From Alsobacter ponti (GTDB taxonomy: Bacteria; Pseudomonadota; Alphaproteobacteria; Rhizobiales; Beijerinckiaceae), in the NCBI RefSeq assembly GCF_024294805.1, contig NZ_JANCLU010000018.1:1-64000 (forward strand): DNA of 64,000 nucleotides, read 5' to 3'. Within the stretch, counting starts at the first letter, position 1, and each line of letters begins with the position of its first letter. The position numbers and the translations under genes are program-made. This document shows positions 16,010 to 26,407 of this stretch, piece by piece. Under the pieces are notes generated by a model. The model had not been told where the DNA came from. It searched no databases and saw only the letters and a program-made list of their open reading frames with translations.

Positions 16010-17020
16010 ATGCGCCGCGCGCTGCCCTGGCTTCTGCTGGCGCTCGCCGGCGTCGCGCCGGCGGCCGCCCAGAACGTGTTGCGACCGGACGCCACGCCCG
16101 GCGCGCCGACGCTCTCGGCCACGCCCGAGCCGGTGCTCCCGGGCGGCCCGACCGCCTATGCCCGCCGGCCGGGGGCCTATGGCCCGGTCACCGACCTCGC
16201 CTACGGCGCGTTCCAGCGCGGGCTCTACCTCACCGCCTTCCGCGAGGCGTCGAAGCGGATCGAGACCGACCCGTCAGACGGCGCGGCGATGACGCTCATC
16301 GGCGAGCTCTACGCCAACGGCTACGGCGTCCGGCAGGACTGGACCAAGGCCGGCGAGTGGTATCGCCTGGCGGCGGCGCGCGGCGACGCGCAGGGCGCGT
16401 TCGCGCTGGCCATGCTGACGCTGGACGGCCGAGGCGTGGCCAAGGATCCCGCCGCCGGCCGCCGGCTGCTCGAAAGCGCCGCGCCGAAGACGCCGGCCGC
16501 CGCCTACAATCTCGGCCTGCTGCTTCTCGCGGAGAACACCCCCCAGAGCGACGCGCGCGCCATCGACCTGTTCCGCCGCGCCGCCGAGTCCTCCGAGCCG
16601 GAGGCCCAATACGCCATGGGCGTGCTGTTCAAGCAGGGGCGCGGGGTGCAACGCGACCCGGCGCAGGCGGCGATGTGGCTGTCGCTGGCGGCCGAGAACC
16701 ACAACGGCGCCGCGATGGTGGAATACGCCATCATGCTGTTCAACGGCGAGGGCGTCACGCGCGACGAGACGGCGGGGGCCAAGATGTTCCGCCGCGCCGC
16801 GGAGCTCGGCAATCCGGTGGCGCAGAACCGCCTGGCGCGCATCTACGCCGCGGGGCGGGGCCTGCCGAAGGACCTCGTCGCCGCCGCAAAGTGGCACCAG
16901 CTCGCCAGCGCGCGCGGCATGGCCGACCAGTGGCTCGACGACGCGCTGCGCGGCCTCACCCCGGCCGAGCGCGACCGCGCCGAGGACGCGGCGCGCCGCT
17001 GGCTCGACGGTTTCGGCTAG
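16010..17020 (+). CDS. Secreted Sel1-like tetratricopeptide repeat protein
   Basis: The 336-residue protein begins with a clear signal peptide (MRRALPWLLLALAGVAPAAAQ). From about residue 85 to 310 it carries repeated Sel1-type helical pairs of about 36 residues, for example GELYANGYGVRQDWTKAGEWY, MGVLFKQGRGVQRDPAQAAMW and ARIYAAGRGLPKDLVAAAKW. Sel1 repeats mediate protein-protein contacts, often in the periplasm. The function is unknown. The ATG is two bases after the previous gene's stop (TTGAGCATG), so the two genes are probably translationally coupled. A second Sel1 protein occurs at 44300. Confidence 0.9.
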   Translation: MRRALPWLLLALAGVAPAAAQNVLRPDATPGAPTLSATPEPVLPGGPTAYARRPGAYGPVTDLAYGAFQRGLYLTAFREASKRIETDPSDGAAMTLIGELYANGYGVRQDWTKAGEWYRLAAARGDAQGAFALAMLTLDGRGVAKDPAAGRRLLESAAPKTPAAAYNLGLLLLAENTPQSDARAIDLFRRAAESSEPEAQYAMGVLFKQGRGVQRDPAQAAMWLSLAAENHNGAAMVEYAIMLFNGEGVTRDETAGAKMFRRAAELGNPVAQNRLARIYAAGRGLPKDLVAAAKWHQLASARGMADQWLDDALRGLTPAERDRAEDAARRWLDGFG

Positions 17021-17176
17021 GGCAAGATCGGGCGCGTAGCCCCGCCGCCAGGCGGCCCATGGGGACGCGGAACTTGACGCGCCGGGCCGCATGACGTTGA
17101 TGAACGGCCCGCGAGGCCCATGCCCGCCCCAGTTCCGCCGCCCCGCCGCGGCCCGTGACAGCCTGCAGGAGCCACC

Positions 17177-17977
17177 ATGATCCGCTCACCCCTCATGACC
17201 GTGATGGTCGACGCCGTGATGAAGGCGGCCAAGGGACTGCGCCGCGACTTCGGCGAGGTCGAGAACCTCCAGGTGTCGCGCAAGGGGCCGGGCGACTTCG
17301 TGTCGGCCGCCGACCATCGGGCCGAGACGGTGATCCGGGAATCCCTCCTCAAGGCGCGACCGGATTTCGGCTTCGTCATGGAGGAGAGCGGGCGCGTCGA
17401 GGCGCGCGACGGCATGCACTACTGGCACCTCGACCCGCTCGACGGCACCACCAACTTCCTGCACGGCATCCCGCACTTCGCCATTTCGCTGGGTCTTGTC
17501 CGCGACGGCGTCATCGTCGCCGGCGTGGTCTACGACCCCGCCAAGGACGAGCTGTTCATCGCCGAGCGGGGCAAGGGCGCGTACATAAACAACAAGCGCA
17601 TGCGCGTGGCGCAGCGCACCGACACGCTCGACGCCGTGTTCGCGACCGGCATCCCGACAATCGGCCGACGCGACCACCCCGGCTTCCTGAAGCAGCTTGC
17701 AAAGGTGATGGTGAAGACCTCGGGCGTCCGCCGCATGGGCGCGGCGGCGCTCGACCTGGCCTATGTGGCCGCCGGCCGCTACGACGCGTACTGGGAGCAG
17801 GGCCTGAACTCGTGGGACTGCTGCGCGGGGGCGCTGATGGTGCGCGAGGCCGGCGGATTCGTCTCCGACGCCTGGGGAAAGGACGACGTGCTGGCCGCCG
17901 ACACCATCGTGTGCGGGAACGAGGCGATGCACGCGGCGCTTCTCACCATGCTGAAGGAGGCGCGCTCGGTCGCCTGA
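17177..17977 (+). CDS. suhB: Inositol monophosphatase family protein
   Basis: The 266-residue metal-dependent phosphatase has the lithium-sensitive phosphatase signatures. These are GDFVSAADHRAE (39-50), the EE pair at 69-70 in VMEESG, the metal-binding DPLDGTTNFLHG (Asp86, Asp89), and the C-terminal WDCCAGALMVREAGG with its conserved Asp. The family dephosphorylates inositol monophosphates or related sugar phosphates; in enterobacteria SuhB also affects transcription. The substrate is not determinable here. The first ATG matches the usual start. A MotA-like gene follows 112 bases downstream. Confidence 0.92.
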   Translation: MIRSPLMTVMVDAVMKAAKGLRRDFGEVENLQVSRKGPGDFVSAADHRAETVIRESLLKARPDFGFVMEESGRVEARDGMHYWHLDPLDGTTNFLHGIPHFAISLGLVRDGVIVAGVVYDPAKDELFIAERGKGAYINNKRMRVAQRTDTLDAVFATGIPTIGRRDHPGFLKQLAKVMVKTSGVRRMGAAALDLAYVAAGRYDAYWEQGLNSWDCCAGALMVREAGGFVSDAWGKDDVLAADTIVCGNEAMHAALLTMLKEARSVA

Positions 17978-18089
17978 GGCCGGGAACGTCGATTTTCCCG
18001 TGTTCACCGGCCCCCGCCGCTTGCCTGAGCGTTGCATGGCGGCGAAATTGATCGTGGCGCTTGCCCCAAGTCGGATTCGCTGAGGACCA

Positions 18090-19064
18090 ATGGCAGACCC
18101 GCTCGACCCCCATCGCCTCTCGCCGCCGCGCATCTACGTGGTGCGGATGGCGGTGTTCATCGTGCTGGCGGGGTTCGTGGCGCTGATCCTCTACCGGGCG
18201 ATCGCCAGCGCCTTCATGGCCAACCCGGCGCTCAACGGCGTCATCTTCGGCGTGCTGTTCATCGGCGTGGTGCTGGCCTTCCGGCAGGTCATCCGGTTGT
18301 TTCGGGAAGTGCGCTGGGTCAACAGCTTCCGCCGGGCCGAGCCCGGGCTGATGCCGCAGGACAAGCCGGTGCTGCTGATGCCGATGGCGACGCTGCTCGC
18401 CAACCGGCAGGGCGCCGGCGTCAGCACCGCGACCCTGCGCGCCATTCTCGACACGGTGGGCATGCGCCTGGACGAGGGGCGCGACATTGGCCGCTACCTC
18501 ACCGGCCTGTTGGTGTTCCTCGGCCTGCTCGGTACGTTCTGGGGCCTGCTGGAGACGGTCGGCTCGGTGGGGCGGGTCATCTCGACCATGAAGAGCGGCG
18601 CCGACGCCGCGCTGATGTTCGAGGACCTCAAGAGCGGCCTCGCCGCCCCGCTCGGCGGTATGGGCATTTCGTTCTCGTCCTCGCTGTTCGGCCTCGCCGG
18701 CTCGCTGGTGCTCGGCTTCCTCGACCTGCAGGCCGGCCAGGCGCAGAACCGATTTTACAACGAGCTGGAGGACTGGCTGACCACCACGGTGTCCGAGCCG
18801 GGCGTGGAAGGCCTGCCGGCCCTCGACGGCGCGTCGGACCTGCGCGCCGTGCTGGACCGCCTCACCGTGGCCGTGCTCGAACAGGGCGGCGGGCGCAACA
18901 CCACCCAGGCTCTGGCGAACCTCGCCGAGGGCATCCAGGCGCTGGTGCAGCACATGCGCTCGGAGCAGCAACTGATCCGCGACTGGGTGGAGGCACAGGC
19001 CGCCCGCGAGGCGGAGATGAAGCGCGTGCTGGAACGGCTCGCGCCGGAGCCCGACCGGCTGTGA
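18090..19064 (+). CDS. MotA/TolQ/ExbB-like proton channel protein
   Basis: The 324-residue membrane protein has four hydrophobic segments: about 20-38, 48-68, 137-157 (TGLLVFLGLLGTFWGLLETVG) and 186-214 (GGMGISFSSSLFGLAGSLVLGF). The last two resemble the conserved pair of MotA/TolQ/ExbB channels. Its C-terminus is a long soluble, coiled region. Together with the next gene, an OmpA-tailed single-TM protein, it forms a MotA/MotB-like pair common in Hyphomicrobiales, distinct from flagellar motA/motB. It probably forms a proton-driven unit that acts on the envelope; what it powers is unknown. Confidence 0.85.
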   Translation: MADPLDPHRLSPPRIYVVRMAVFIVLAGFVALILYRAIASAFMANPALNGVIFGVLFIGVVLAFRQVIRLFREVRWVNSFRRAEPGLMPQDKPVLLMPMATLLANRQGAGVSTATLRAILDTVGMRLDEGRDIGRYLTGLLVFLGLLGTFWGLLETVGSVGRVISTMKSGADAALMFEDLKSGLAAPLGGMGISFSSSLFGLAGSLVLGFLDLQAGQAQNRFYNELEDWLTTTVSEPGVEGLPALDGASDLRAVLDRLTVAVLEQGGGRNTTQALANLAEGIQALVQHMRSEQQLIRDWVEAQAAREAEMKRVLERLAPEPDRL

Positions 19065-19096
19065 CCGTGGCGCGCCGGCGGGACTGAGGAGAGACG

Positions 19097-20128
19097 ATGG
19101 CCGGAAGCCGGACCCGTCGCGGGCAGAGGACGATCGACTACTGGCCCGGCTTCGTGGACGCCCTGTCCACGCTGGTGCTGGCGATCGTCTTCCTGCTCAC
19201 GGTGTTCGTGCTGGCGCAGTTCTTCCTGAGCCAGCAGGTGACCGACAAGGACACTGCGCTGACGCGCCTCAACCGGCAGATCTCGGAGCTGACCGACCTG
19301 CTGGCCCTCGAGAAGATCAACCGCAAGTCCCTCGAGGACAACATCGCCATGCTGACCGACACGCTGAAGGCCAGCGAGGCGGAGCGCAGCCGGCTTCAGG
19401 GCCAGGTCGACTCCAGCAGCGCCAGCGCGGCGTCGTCGGGCGGGCAGGTCTCCGCCCTCAACCGCCAGCTGGATGCCGAAAAGCAGGTTTCCGCGCGGGC
19501 GCTGTCGCAGGTCGAGATCCTCAACCAGCAGATCGCCGCGCTGCGCCGCCAACTCGCCTCCCTCGAGGCGGCCCTGGACGCTTCCGAGCAGCGCGACAAG
19601 GAATCCCAGGCGCGCATCGCCGATCTCGGCTCGCGGCTCAACGTCGCCCTCGCGCAGAAAGTGCAGGAGCTGGCGCGCTTCCGCTCCGAGTTCTTCGGCC
19701 GCCTGCGGCAGGTGCTCGGCAACAGGCCGGACATCCGCATCGTCGGCGACCGCTTCGTCTTCCAGTCGGAGCTGTTCTTCGATCCCGGCCAGGCGACGCT
19801 GAACCCCGCCGGCCAGCAGGAAATGGACAAGCTCAGCCAGGCGCTGGTCGACCTCGACAAGCAGATCCCGGCCGACATCCCCTGGGTGCTGCGCGTCGAC
19901 GGCCATACCGACAAGCGGCCGCTCTCGGGCGCGGGCCAGTTCAAGAACAACTGGGAGCTCTCCGCGTCGCGTGCCATCGCGGTGGTGCAGTACCTGATCT
20001 CCAAGGGCGTGCCGCCGCAGAGGCTGGTGGCGGCCGGGTTCGGCGAGTTCCAGCCGCTCGAACTCGGCGACAGCGAGGAAGCCTATCGCCGCAACCGCCG
20101 GATCGAGCTGAAGCTCACCGAACGCTGA
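19097..20128 (+). CDS. MotB-like peptidoglycan-binding protein (OmpA domain)
   Basis: This 343-residue protein has one N-terminal membrane helix (about 22-46, ALSTLVLAIVFLLTVFVLAQF) and a coiled coil at about 50-200. A C-terminal OmpA-like peptidoglycan-binding domain covers about 215-343, with VDGHTDKRPL, NNWELSASRAIAVVQYL and the final NRRIELKL. The topology is that of MotB/TolR-type stators anchored to the wall. It starts 32 bases after its MotA-like partner and uses a GAGGAGAG ribosome site. The long coiled coil sets it apart from flagellar MotB. Confidence 0.88.
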   Translation: MAGSRTRRGQRTIDYWPGFVDALSTLVLAIVFLLTVFVLAQFFLSQQVTDKDTALTRLNRQISELTDLLALEKINRKSLEDNIAMLTDTLKASEAERSRLQGQVDSSSASAASSGGQVSALNRQLDAEKQVSARALSQVEILNQQIAALRRQLASLEAALDASEQRDKESQARIADLGSRLNVALAQKVQELARFRSEFFGRLRQVLGNRPDIRIVGDRFVFQSELFFDPGQATLNPAGQQEMDKLSQALVDLDKQIPADIPWVLRVDGHTDKRPLSGAGQFKNNWELSASRAIAVVQYLISKGVPPQRLVAAGFGEFQPLELGDSEEAYRRNRRIELKLTER

Positions 20129-20138
20129 GGAGGCCGCC

Positions 20139-20606
20139 ATGGCCGGCGACGCGACCTCATTGCGGGCCCTGCGCGCGGACGACCTGCCCGCGCTGACCGA
20201 GCTGTGGGTGGCGGCGTGGCGCTCCGTGCTGCCCGACTTCGACTTCGACGCGCGGCGGGACTGGTTCGCCGCCCATCTCGACGCCCTCGCGGCCGCGGGG
20301 GCGGAGATCGTCGTGGCCGAGCAGGGCGCGCGCCTTGTCGGGCTTCTTACCGTCGACCCCCCGACCGGCTATCTCGACCAGATCGCCATCGCGCCCGCCT
20401 TGTGGGGCACGGGGCTCGCGCGGACGCTGCTGGCGCACGCTGTCGAGCGCGCTCCGGGAGGGCTGGAGCTGCACGTCAACGTCGACAATCCCCGCGCCGT
20501 GCGGTTCTACGGGCGCGAGGGCTTCGTCACCGTGGGCACGGGCGTCAGCGAACGCTCAGGCCTGCCGATCTTGCACATGAAGCGGCCGGCCGGGCCGCTC
20601 GTCTGA
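20139..20606 (+). CDS. GNAT family N-acetyltransferase
   Basis: The 155-residue acetyltransferase has an N-terminal LRALRADDLPALTELWVAAW segment. It then has the acetyl-CoA-binding region LDQIAIAPALWGTGLARTLLAHA (about 84-106) and a C-terminal NVDNPRAVRFYGREGFVTVG typical of the family. The substrate cannot be inferred. It begins 10 bases after the MotB-like gene with GAGG as ribosome site, so it is likely the last gene of that operon. It is convergent with the ABC exporter gene. Confidence 0.88.
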   Translation: MAGDATSLRALRADDLPALTELWVAAWRSVLPDFDFDARRDWFAAHLDALAAAGAEIVVAEQGARLVGLLTVDPPTGYLDQIAIAPALWGTGLARTLLAHAVERAPGGLELHVNVDNPRAVRFYGREGFVTVGTGVSERSGLPILHMKRPAGPLV

Positions 20607-20633
20607 GGCGGGGCCCGGCGGCCGGATCGTCCG

Positions 20634-22466
<1,833 letters not shown>

Positions 22467-22605
22467 ATCAAGCCTTCTTCGCCAGACTCTGCAAACTCGG
22501 TCGCGCCGCTTGTGCGCGCAGGCAGGCTGCGCTATAGGGGCGGCAATCCCATTTCCCAGTCCCTATAGACGAAACGGGGCGCTGCTGCGACCTGCGAGGA
22601 ATACG

Positions 22606-22833
22606 ATGAAGGCCGAGATCCACCCCGACTATCACACCATCAAGGTCGTCATGACTGACGGCACGGAGTTCTTCACCCGCTCCACCTGGGGCAAGGAGGG
22701 CGACGTGATGCAGCTCGACATCGACTCCAAGTCCCATCCGGCCTGGACGGGCGGCCAGCAGCAGCTGATGGACCGCGGCGGCCGCCTGTCGCGCTTCAAC
22801 AGCAAGTTCGGCGGCTTCGGCCTGGGTCGCTAA
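22606..22833 (+). CDS. rpmE: 50S ribosomal protein L31
   Basis: The 75-residue protein is a large-subunit component at the subunit interface. The sequence [20 protein letters not shown] followed by [20 protein letters not shown] and RFNSKFGGF is diagnostic. It contains no cysteine, so it is the zinc-independent form usual in alphaproteobacteria. The ATG at 22606 is preceded by GCGAGGAATAC. In-frame sequence upstream to 22411 overlaps the divergent ABC gene and is not used. A strong terminator follows. Confidence 0.97.
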   Translation: MKAEIHPDYHTIKVVMTDGTEFFTRSTWGKEGDVMQLDIDSKSHPAWTGGQQQLMDRGGRLSRFNSKFGGFGLGR

Positions 22834-22872
22834 GATTCGCGCTTCGCTCGGCTCGCCGGGCGCCAATGCTGA

Positions 22873-22898
22873 AAGGCCCCGAGTCCGGGGCCTTTTTG
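22873..22898 (+). terminator. Intrinsic terminator of rpmE
   Basis: GGCCCCG (22875-22881) pairs with CGGGGCC (22886-22892) across a four-base loop, followed by five T. It lies 40 bases after the rpmE stop. Confidence 0.9.
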
Positions 22899-22963
22899 CG
22901 TTTGGGAGGTGCGTGGAGGCCGGGCGGCCGGATGGCGGGAGGCGCGCGCCGGCCGGGCGGAAA

Positions 22964-23485
22964 TCAGATGGAAAAGGCGTTGTGCAGTAGCAGGTGCTGC
23001 ATAGCGACGGGATTGGGCATGGCGGGGCGCGGCTCGGCGCGGCCTTCCATCAGGCTGTCGAGGTGCAGGATGCGCTCCTGCAGGCGCAGCGACTGGCTGA
23101 CCAGGTCCTTCAGCTGCTGCGGCAGTTCGTCAACGCCGTCCGGGCCGTTCACCGGCGCCTGGTGCGAGAGGCGGACCTTGTCCTTTTGCGCCCGGGCCTC
23201 CTCGACGGACAGCTCGTCCTCGGCCACGGCGCGCTGCAGCAGCAGCCAGGAGGCGAGCTGCATCAGCCGCGTCGTGAGGCGCATGCTCTCGCTGGCGTAG
23301 GAGAGGGCGATCATGCGCGGCAGGGCTTTCGCCTGCTCGCGGCCCTCGCCGTCGAGATAGGCCGCCGTGCTTTCAACGAGGTCCATGCCCTCGCGAAACA
23401 GAACCTTGAACGCGTCCGAGTGGACAAACGATTCCGCGAACGAGACGGGCTCGTCCAGCCTGCGGCCCCACTGCACGTCGCTCAT
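22964..23485 (-). CDS. DUF1465 family protein
   Basis: The 173-residue protein is mostly helical and belongs to DUF1465, an alphaproteobacterial family of unknown function that often neighbours rpmE. Conserved stretches include VSFAESFVHSDAFKVLFREGM, LVESTAAYLDGEGREQAKAL and SESMRLTTRLMQLASWLL. It has no signal peptide or membrane helix. The chosen start MSDVQWG at 23485 fits the family; an ATG seven codons upstream at 23506 is also possible and has a purine-rich site nearby. It is convergent with rpmE. Confidence 0.87.
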   Translation of the reverse strand: MSDVQWGRRLDEPVSFAESFVHSDAFKVLFREGMDLVESTAAYLDGEGREQAKALPRMIALSYASESMRLTTRLMQLASWLLLQRAVAEDELSVEEARAQKDKVRLSHQAPVNGPDGVDELPQQLKDLVSQSLRLQERILHLDSLMEGRAEPRPAMPNPVAMQHLLLHNAFSI

Positions 23486-23911
23486 TCCCCAACGCCCTTC
23501 CAACATCCTTTTGGCTGCAACGCATGCGAACGGGATCGGCTCCCGGCGGGTCGCGAACGACACAACCTAACGCGCCGCGCGCGGCCGCGCCGCAGCAACG
23601 TTTCGTTAACCTTACCGCGGAAAAACAACGGGGAGGAGACGGAGGGGCTGGCGCGCCGAATCGGACACGCGCCGATAGGAGACCGCCCGGAGACGGCCGT
23701 GCGGGCGTCAAAAAGAGGCCGCCCGGAGGCGGCCGTGAAGGTGGTATTCAGGGAGGCGTCAAACAGAGTGGACAGGAGCCACTCACATCCAGAAGGTCTG
23801 GATGGGACCGTCTTACCCTCGAAAGGTAAATTCCGGGTTAATATTAACGGATTCCGAATGGCCGCCCGGCCGCCGGCGAGGCAGCCATTGCGGGCCCACG
23901 CCGGTCCCGGA
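23486..23911. other. Intergenic region between DUF1465 and DUF1192 genes
   Basis: This 426-base non-coding stretch holds the candidate small RNA, its terminator, and an AT-rich perfect palindrome GTTAATATTAAC (23837-23848) next to a GANTC site. A GTTAACC half-site occurs near 23605 upstream of DUF1465. No coding frame is supported. Confidence 0.6.
23710..23830 (-). ncRNA. Candidate small RNA with four stem-loops and terminator
   Basis: Read on the minus strand there are four consecutive hairpins. They are TTACC/GGTAA (23829-23813), an 8-bp stem with 3-base loop CATCCAGA/TCTGGATG (23804-23786), GAGTGG/CCACTC (23784-23766), and GGCCGCC-tccg-GGCGGCC followed by TCTTTTT (23734-23710). No protein gene ends nearby; the nearest minus-strand gene stops at 23912, 82 bases before the first hairpin. 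This could be an independent sRNA or a structured 3' end of the DUF1192 mRNA. The promoter is not clear, though GTTAATATTAAC (23837-23848) lies just upstream. Confidence 0.55.
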
Positions 23912-24109
23912 TCACATCTTGAAGAAGCCCTCGGCTGCGCGGCGGGAGTCGAGCTTCGCCGCCTTCGCCGTCTCGATGCGGGCGATCTCGGCGCGCAGCA
24001 TCTCGGCGCGCTCCGCGAGCTCGTCGACCGACAGCATGGAGAGATCCTGCCCGATCTCGTGCATGGCGGGTTTGGGGCGCGGCAGTTCTTCCGTGAACGG
24101 GTCGGCCAT
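23912..24109 (-). CDS. DUF1192 domain-containing protein
   Basis: This 65-residue protein matches DUF1192, a short alphaproteobacterial family. The core SMLSVDELAERAEMLRAEIARIETAKAAK (about 24-52) is a predicted helix or short coiled coil, ending in FFKM. It has no signal peptide. The function is unknown. It is divergent from the quinone oxidoreductase gene, the usual arrangement in Hyphomicrobiales. The preceding nonconserved residues are proline- and glutamate-rich. Confidence 0.85.
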   Translation of the reverse strand: MADPFTEELPRPKPAMHEIGQDLSMLSVDELAERAEMLRAEIARIETAKAAKLDSRRAAEGFFKM

Positions 24110-24231
24110 GGCATGTCCCTGGTTCTAGGTCCGCTCTGGACGATCGCGCCAGTGTAGTAAGAAAATCGGCCGTCTCTCAAGACCGCCGCGCCGAGGGCGC
24201 GAATCCGGACGGCTCAAGGAGCAAGAACCGC

Positions 24232-25236
24232 ATGACCACTCCGCTCCCACGCGACATGACGGCCATCGCCATCGAACGGCCCGGCGGACCCGAGGCGCTG
24301 GTTCCGGGCACGCGGCCGGTCCCTGTGCCCGGAGCGGGGGAGGTTCTGGTCGCGGTGGCGGCGGCCGGGGTCAACAGGCCGGACGTCATGCAGCGCAAGG
24401 GGCTGTACCCGCCGCCGCCGGGCGCGTCCGACATTCCGGGCCTCGAGATAGCCGGCACGGTGGCGGCGGTGGGCGAAGGCGTGACGCGCTGGTCGATCGG
24501 CGATCGCGTCTGCGCGCTCGTCGCCGGCGGCGGCTACGCCCAATTTTGTACCGTGCACGAGAGCAACGCGCTGCCCGTGCCGGATGGTCTGTCGCTGGTG
24601 GACGCCGCGGCGATGCCGGAGACGTTCTTCACCGTCTGGACCAACGTGTTCGAGCGCGGCCGCCTGAAAGAGGGCGAGACGCTGCTGGTGCATGGCGGCA
24701 CGTCGGGCATCGGCACCACCGCCATCATGCTCGCCAAGGCGTTCGGGGCCAGGGTACTCGTCACCGCGGGTTCCGACGAGAAATGTGCCGCCTGTCTGCG
24801 GCTCGGGGCGGACCTCGCGATCAACTACAAGACGCAGGACTTCGTCGCCGAGGCGAAGCAGGCGACCGGCGGGAGGGGCGTCGACGTCATTCTCGACATG
24901 GTGGGCGGCGACTACATCCAGCGCAATTATGAAGCGGCGGCGATGGACGGGCGGGTCGTGCAGATCGCCTTCCAGGGCTCGTCGGTGGCGGAGGTCGATT
25001 TCCGGCGCATCATGCTCAAGCGCCTGACCCACACGGGCTCGACGCTGCGCTCGCGCTCGGTGGCGGAGAAGGCGGCGATCGCCGCTGAGCTCGAGGCGCG
25101 GGTCTGGCCGCTGGTCGGGCCCGGGCGGGTACGGCCGCTTGTCCACGCCACTTTCCCGCTGGAACAGGCGGCGCAGGCCCACGCCCTGATGGAGAGCGGC
25201 GCGCATATCGGCAAGATCGTGCTCACCGTGGACTGA
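24232..25236 (+). CDS. NAD(P)H-quinone oxidoreductase (PIG3/Qor-like MDR family)
   Basis: The 334-residue zinc-free medium-chain dehydrogenase carries the GroES-like N-domain (VAVAAAGVNRPDVMQRKG, IPGLEIAGTVAAVGEGV) and a Rossmann domain with LVHGGTSGIGTTAIMLAKAFGA (about 148-169). The C-terminus is PLEQAAQAHALMESGAHIGKIVL. It likely reduces quinones with NADPH, as in the TIGR02824/PIG3 subgroup. AAGGAG precedes the ATG at 24232. An ATG eight codons later (MTAIAIERPGG) also fits related starts but lacks a clear ribosome site. It is divergent from DUF1192 and upstream of trcR. Confidence 0.92.
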   Translation: MTTPLPRDMTAIAIERPGGPEALVPGTRPVPVPGAGEVLVAVAAAGVNRPDVMQRKGLYPPPPGASDIPGLEIAGTVAAVGEGVTRWSIGDRVCALVAGGGYAQFCTVHESNALPVPDGLSLVDAAAMPETFFTVWTNVFERGRLKEGETLLVHGGTSGIGTTAIMLAKAFGARVLVTAGSDEKCAACLRLGADLAINYKTQDFVAEAKQATGGRGVDVILDMVGGDYIQRNYEAAAMDGRVVQIAFQGSSVAEVDFRRIMLKRLTHTGSTLRSRSVAEKAAIAAELEARVWPLVGPGRVRPLVHATFPLEQAAQAHALMESGAHIGKIVLTVD

Positions 25237-25424
25237 CCGGGAAAGCGCGGTTTCGCCCGGCCGCCACCGCGTGCCGAATGGTGAATTGCATCGGCGCACC
25301 GCGCGGCTTATATGGAGGGCAATCCCCGTTTAGTCAGGCGTGATCGGGGCTCCGGCCGGAAGGCCCGGTCGGAGCGCGAGCCGCCTTGCCCTCGCCAATG
25401 CGAGGTTTCGCCAAGGAGACCGAC

Positions 25425-26153
25425 ATGAGCACAGGCCCGCTGATGCCGAAGGCGACCGCCGTCTGGCTGGTCGACAACACGTCCCTCTCGTTCGACCAGA
25501 TCGCGGCGTTCTGCAATCTGCATCCGCTCGAGGTGAAGGGCATCGCCGACGGCGAGGTCGCGGCGGGCATCAAGGGCCTCGATCCGGTCAGCGCGAACCA
25601 GCTCACCCGCGAGGAGATCGAGCGGGCCGAGAAGGATTCGAACTATCGCATGAAGCTGGCGGTGTCCTCGGTCCGCCTTCCCGAGCAGAAGCGCAAGAAG
25701 GGCCCTCGCTACACCCCGCTGTCGCGCCGTCACGACCGCCCCAACGCCATCCTCTGGCTGCTGCGCAACCATCCCGAGCTGAAGGACGCGCAGATCATGC
25801 GCCTCGTCGGCACGACCAAGACGACCATCCAGCAGATCCGCGACCGCACTCACTGGAATACGGCGCAGCTGGCCCCGATGGACCCCGTGACGCTGGGCCT
25901 GTGCTCGCAGATCGACCTCGACTTCGAGGTCGCGCGCTCCGCCAAGGACCGCCCGGCCGTGGCGGCGGAGGAGGGCAACCAGACCCTGCTGCCGGCCGAG
26001 GTGACGACTGCCCGGGAGGAAGCACCGGCCTCCCCCTTCGGCTCGCTCACCGCGAAGAAGGAGCCGGAAGAGGAAGAGGCGATCGACGTCAACACCGTGT
26101 TCGCCAAGCTCAAGCAGCTCAAGCGGCCCCGCGACGAGGACGGCGAGGAGTAA
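25425..26153 (+). CDS. trcR: DUF1013 cell-cycle transcriptional regulator TrcR
   Basis: The 242-residue protein belongs to DUF1013, renamed TrcR for a cell-cycle transcriptional regulator in alphaproteobacteria. Diagnostic stretches are MPKATAVWLVDNTSLSFDQIA, FCNLHPLEVKGIADGEV, and the helix-turn-helix-like LMRLVGTTKTTIQQIRDRTHW region around 125-145. The C-terminus is an acidic low-complexity tail ending in a lysine-rich helix (FAKLKQLKRP). The ATG at 25425 follows CAAGGAGACC. Thirteen upstream in-frame codons are not family-like. A clear terminator follows. DNA binding is inferred from the family. Confidence 0.9.
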   Translation: MSTGPLMPKATAVWLVDNTSLSFDQIAAFCNLHPLEVKGIADGEVAAGIKGLDPVSANQLTREEIERAEKDSNYRMKLAVSSVRLPEQKRKKGPRYTPLSRRHDRPNAILWLLRNHPELKDAQIMRLVGTTKTTIQQIRDRTHWNTAQLAPMDPVTLGLCSQIDLDFEVARSAKDRPAVAAEEGNQTLLPAEVTTAREEAPASPFGSLTAKKEPEEEEAIDVNTVFAKLKQLKRPRDEDGEE

Positions 26154-26203
26154 GCCTCTTCCTTCAGTCGGCGTGTCGCCGGCGCGTCATCGCCGATATT
26201 TCG

Positions 26204-26231
26204 AATGGCCGGGCTCGTCCCGGCCATTTTC
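26204..26231 (+). terminator. Intrinsic terminator after trcR
   Basis: AATGGCCGGG (26204-26213) pairs perfectly with CCCGGCCATT (26219-26228) across a five-base loop and ends in TTTT, 50 bases after the stop. Confidence 0.85.
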
Positions 26232-26407
26232 GTCAGCCGCGCCGCCGCAGTTTGGCCATTCACGCCCGGTTAACCATGGAGCCAACGACTCGCCGGCCAC
26301 ACCGCTCCGAAACCTTCGGTCAGGGTTGACAGAACCTTCGCTTAACCAACCGGGCGTAAGGGTCGGGCTAACCATTCAATGTCACGCCCACTGACAAGGA
26401 GTAGTCC

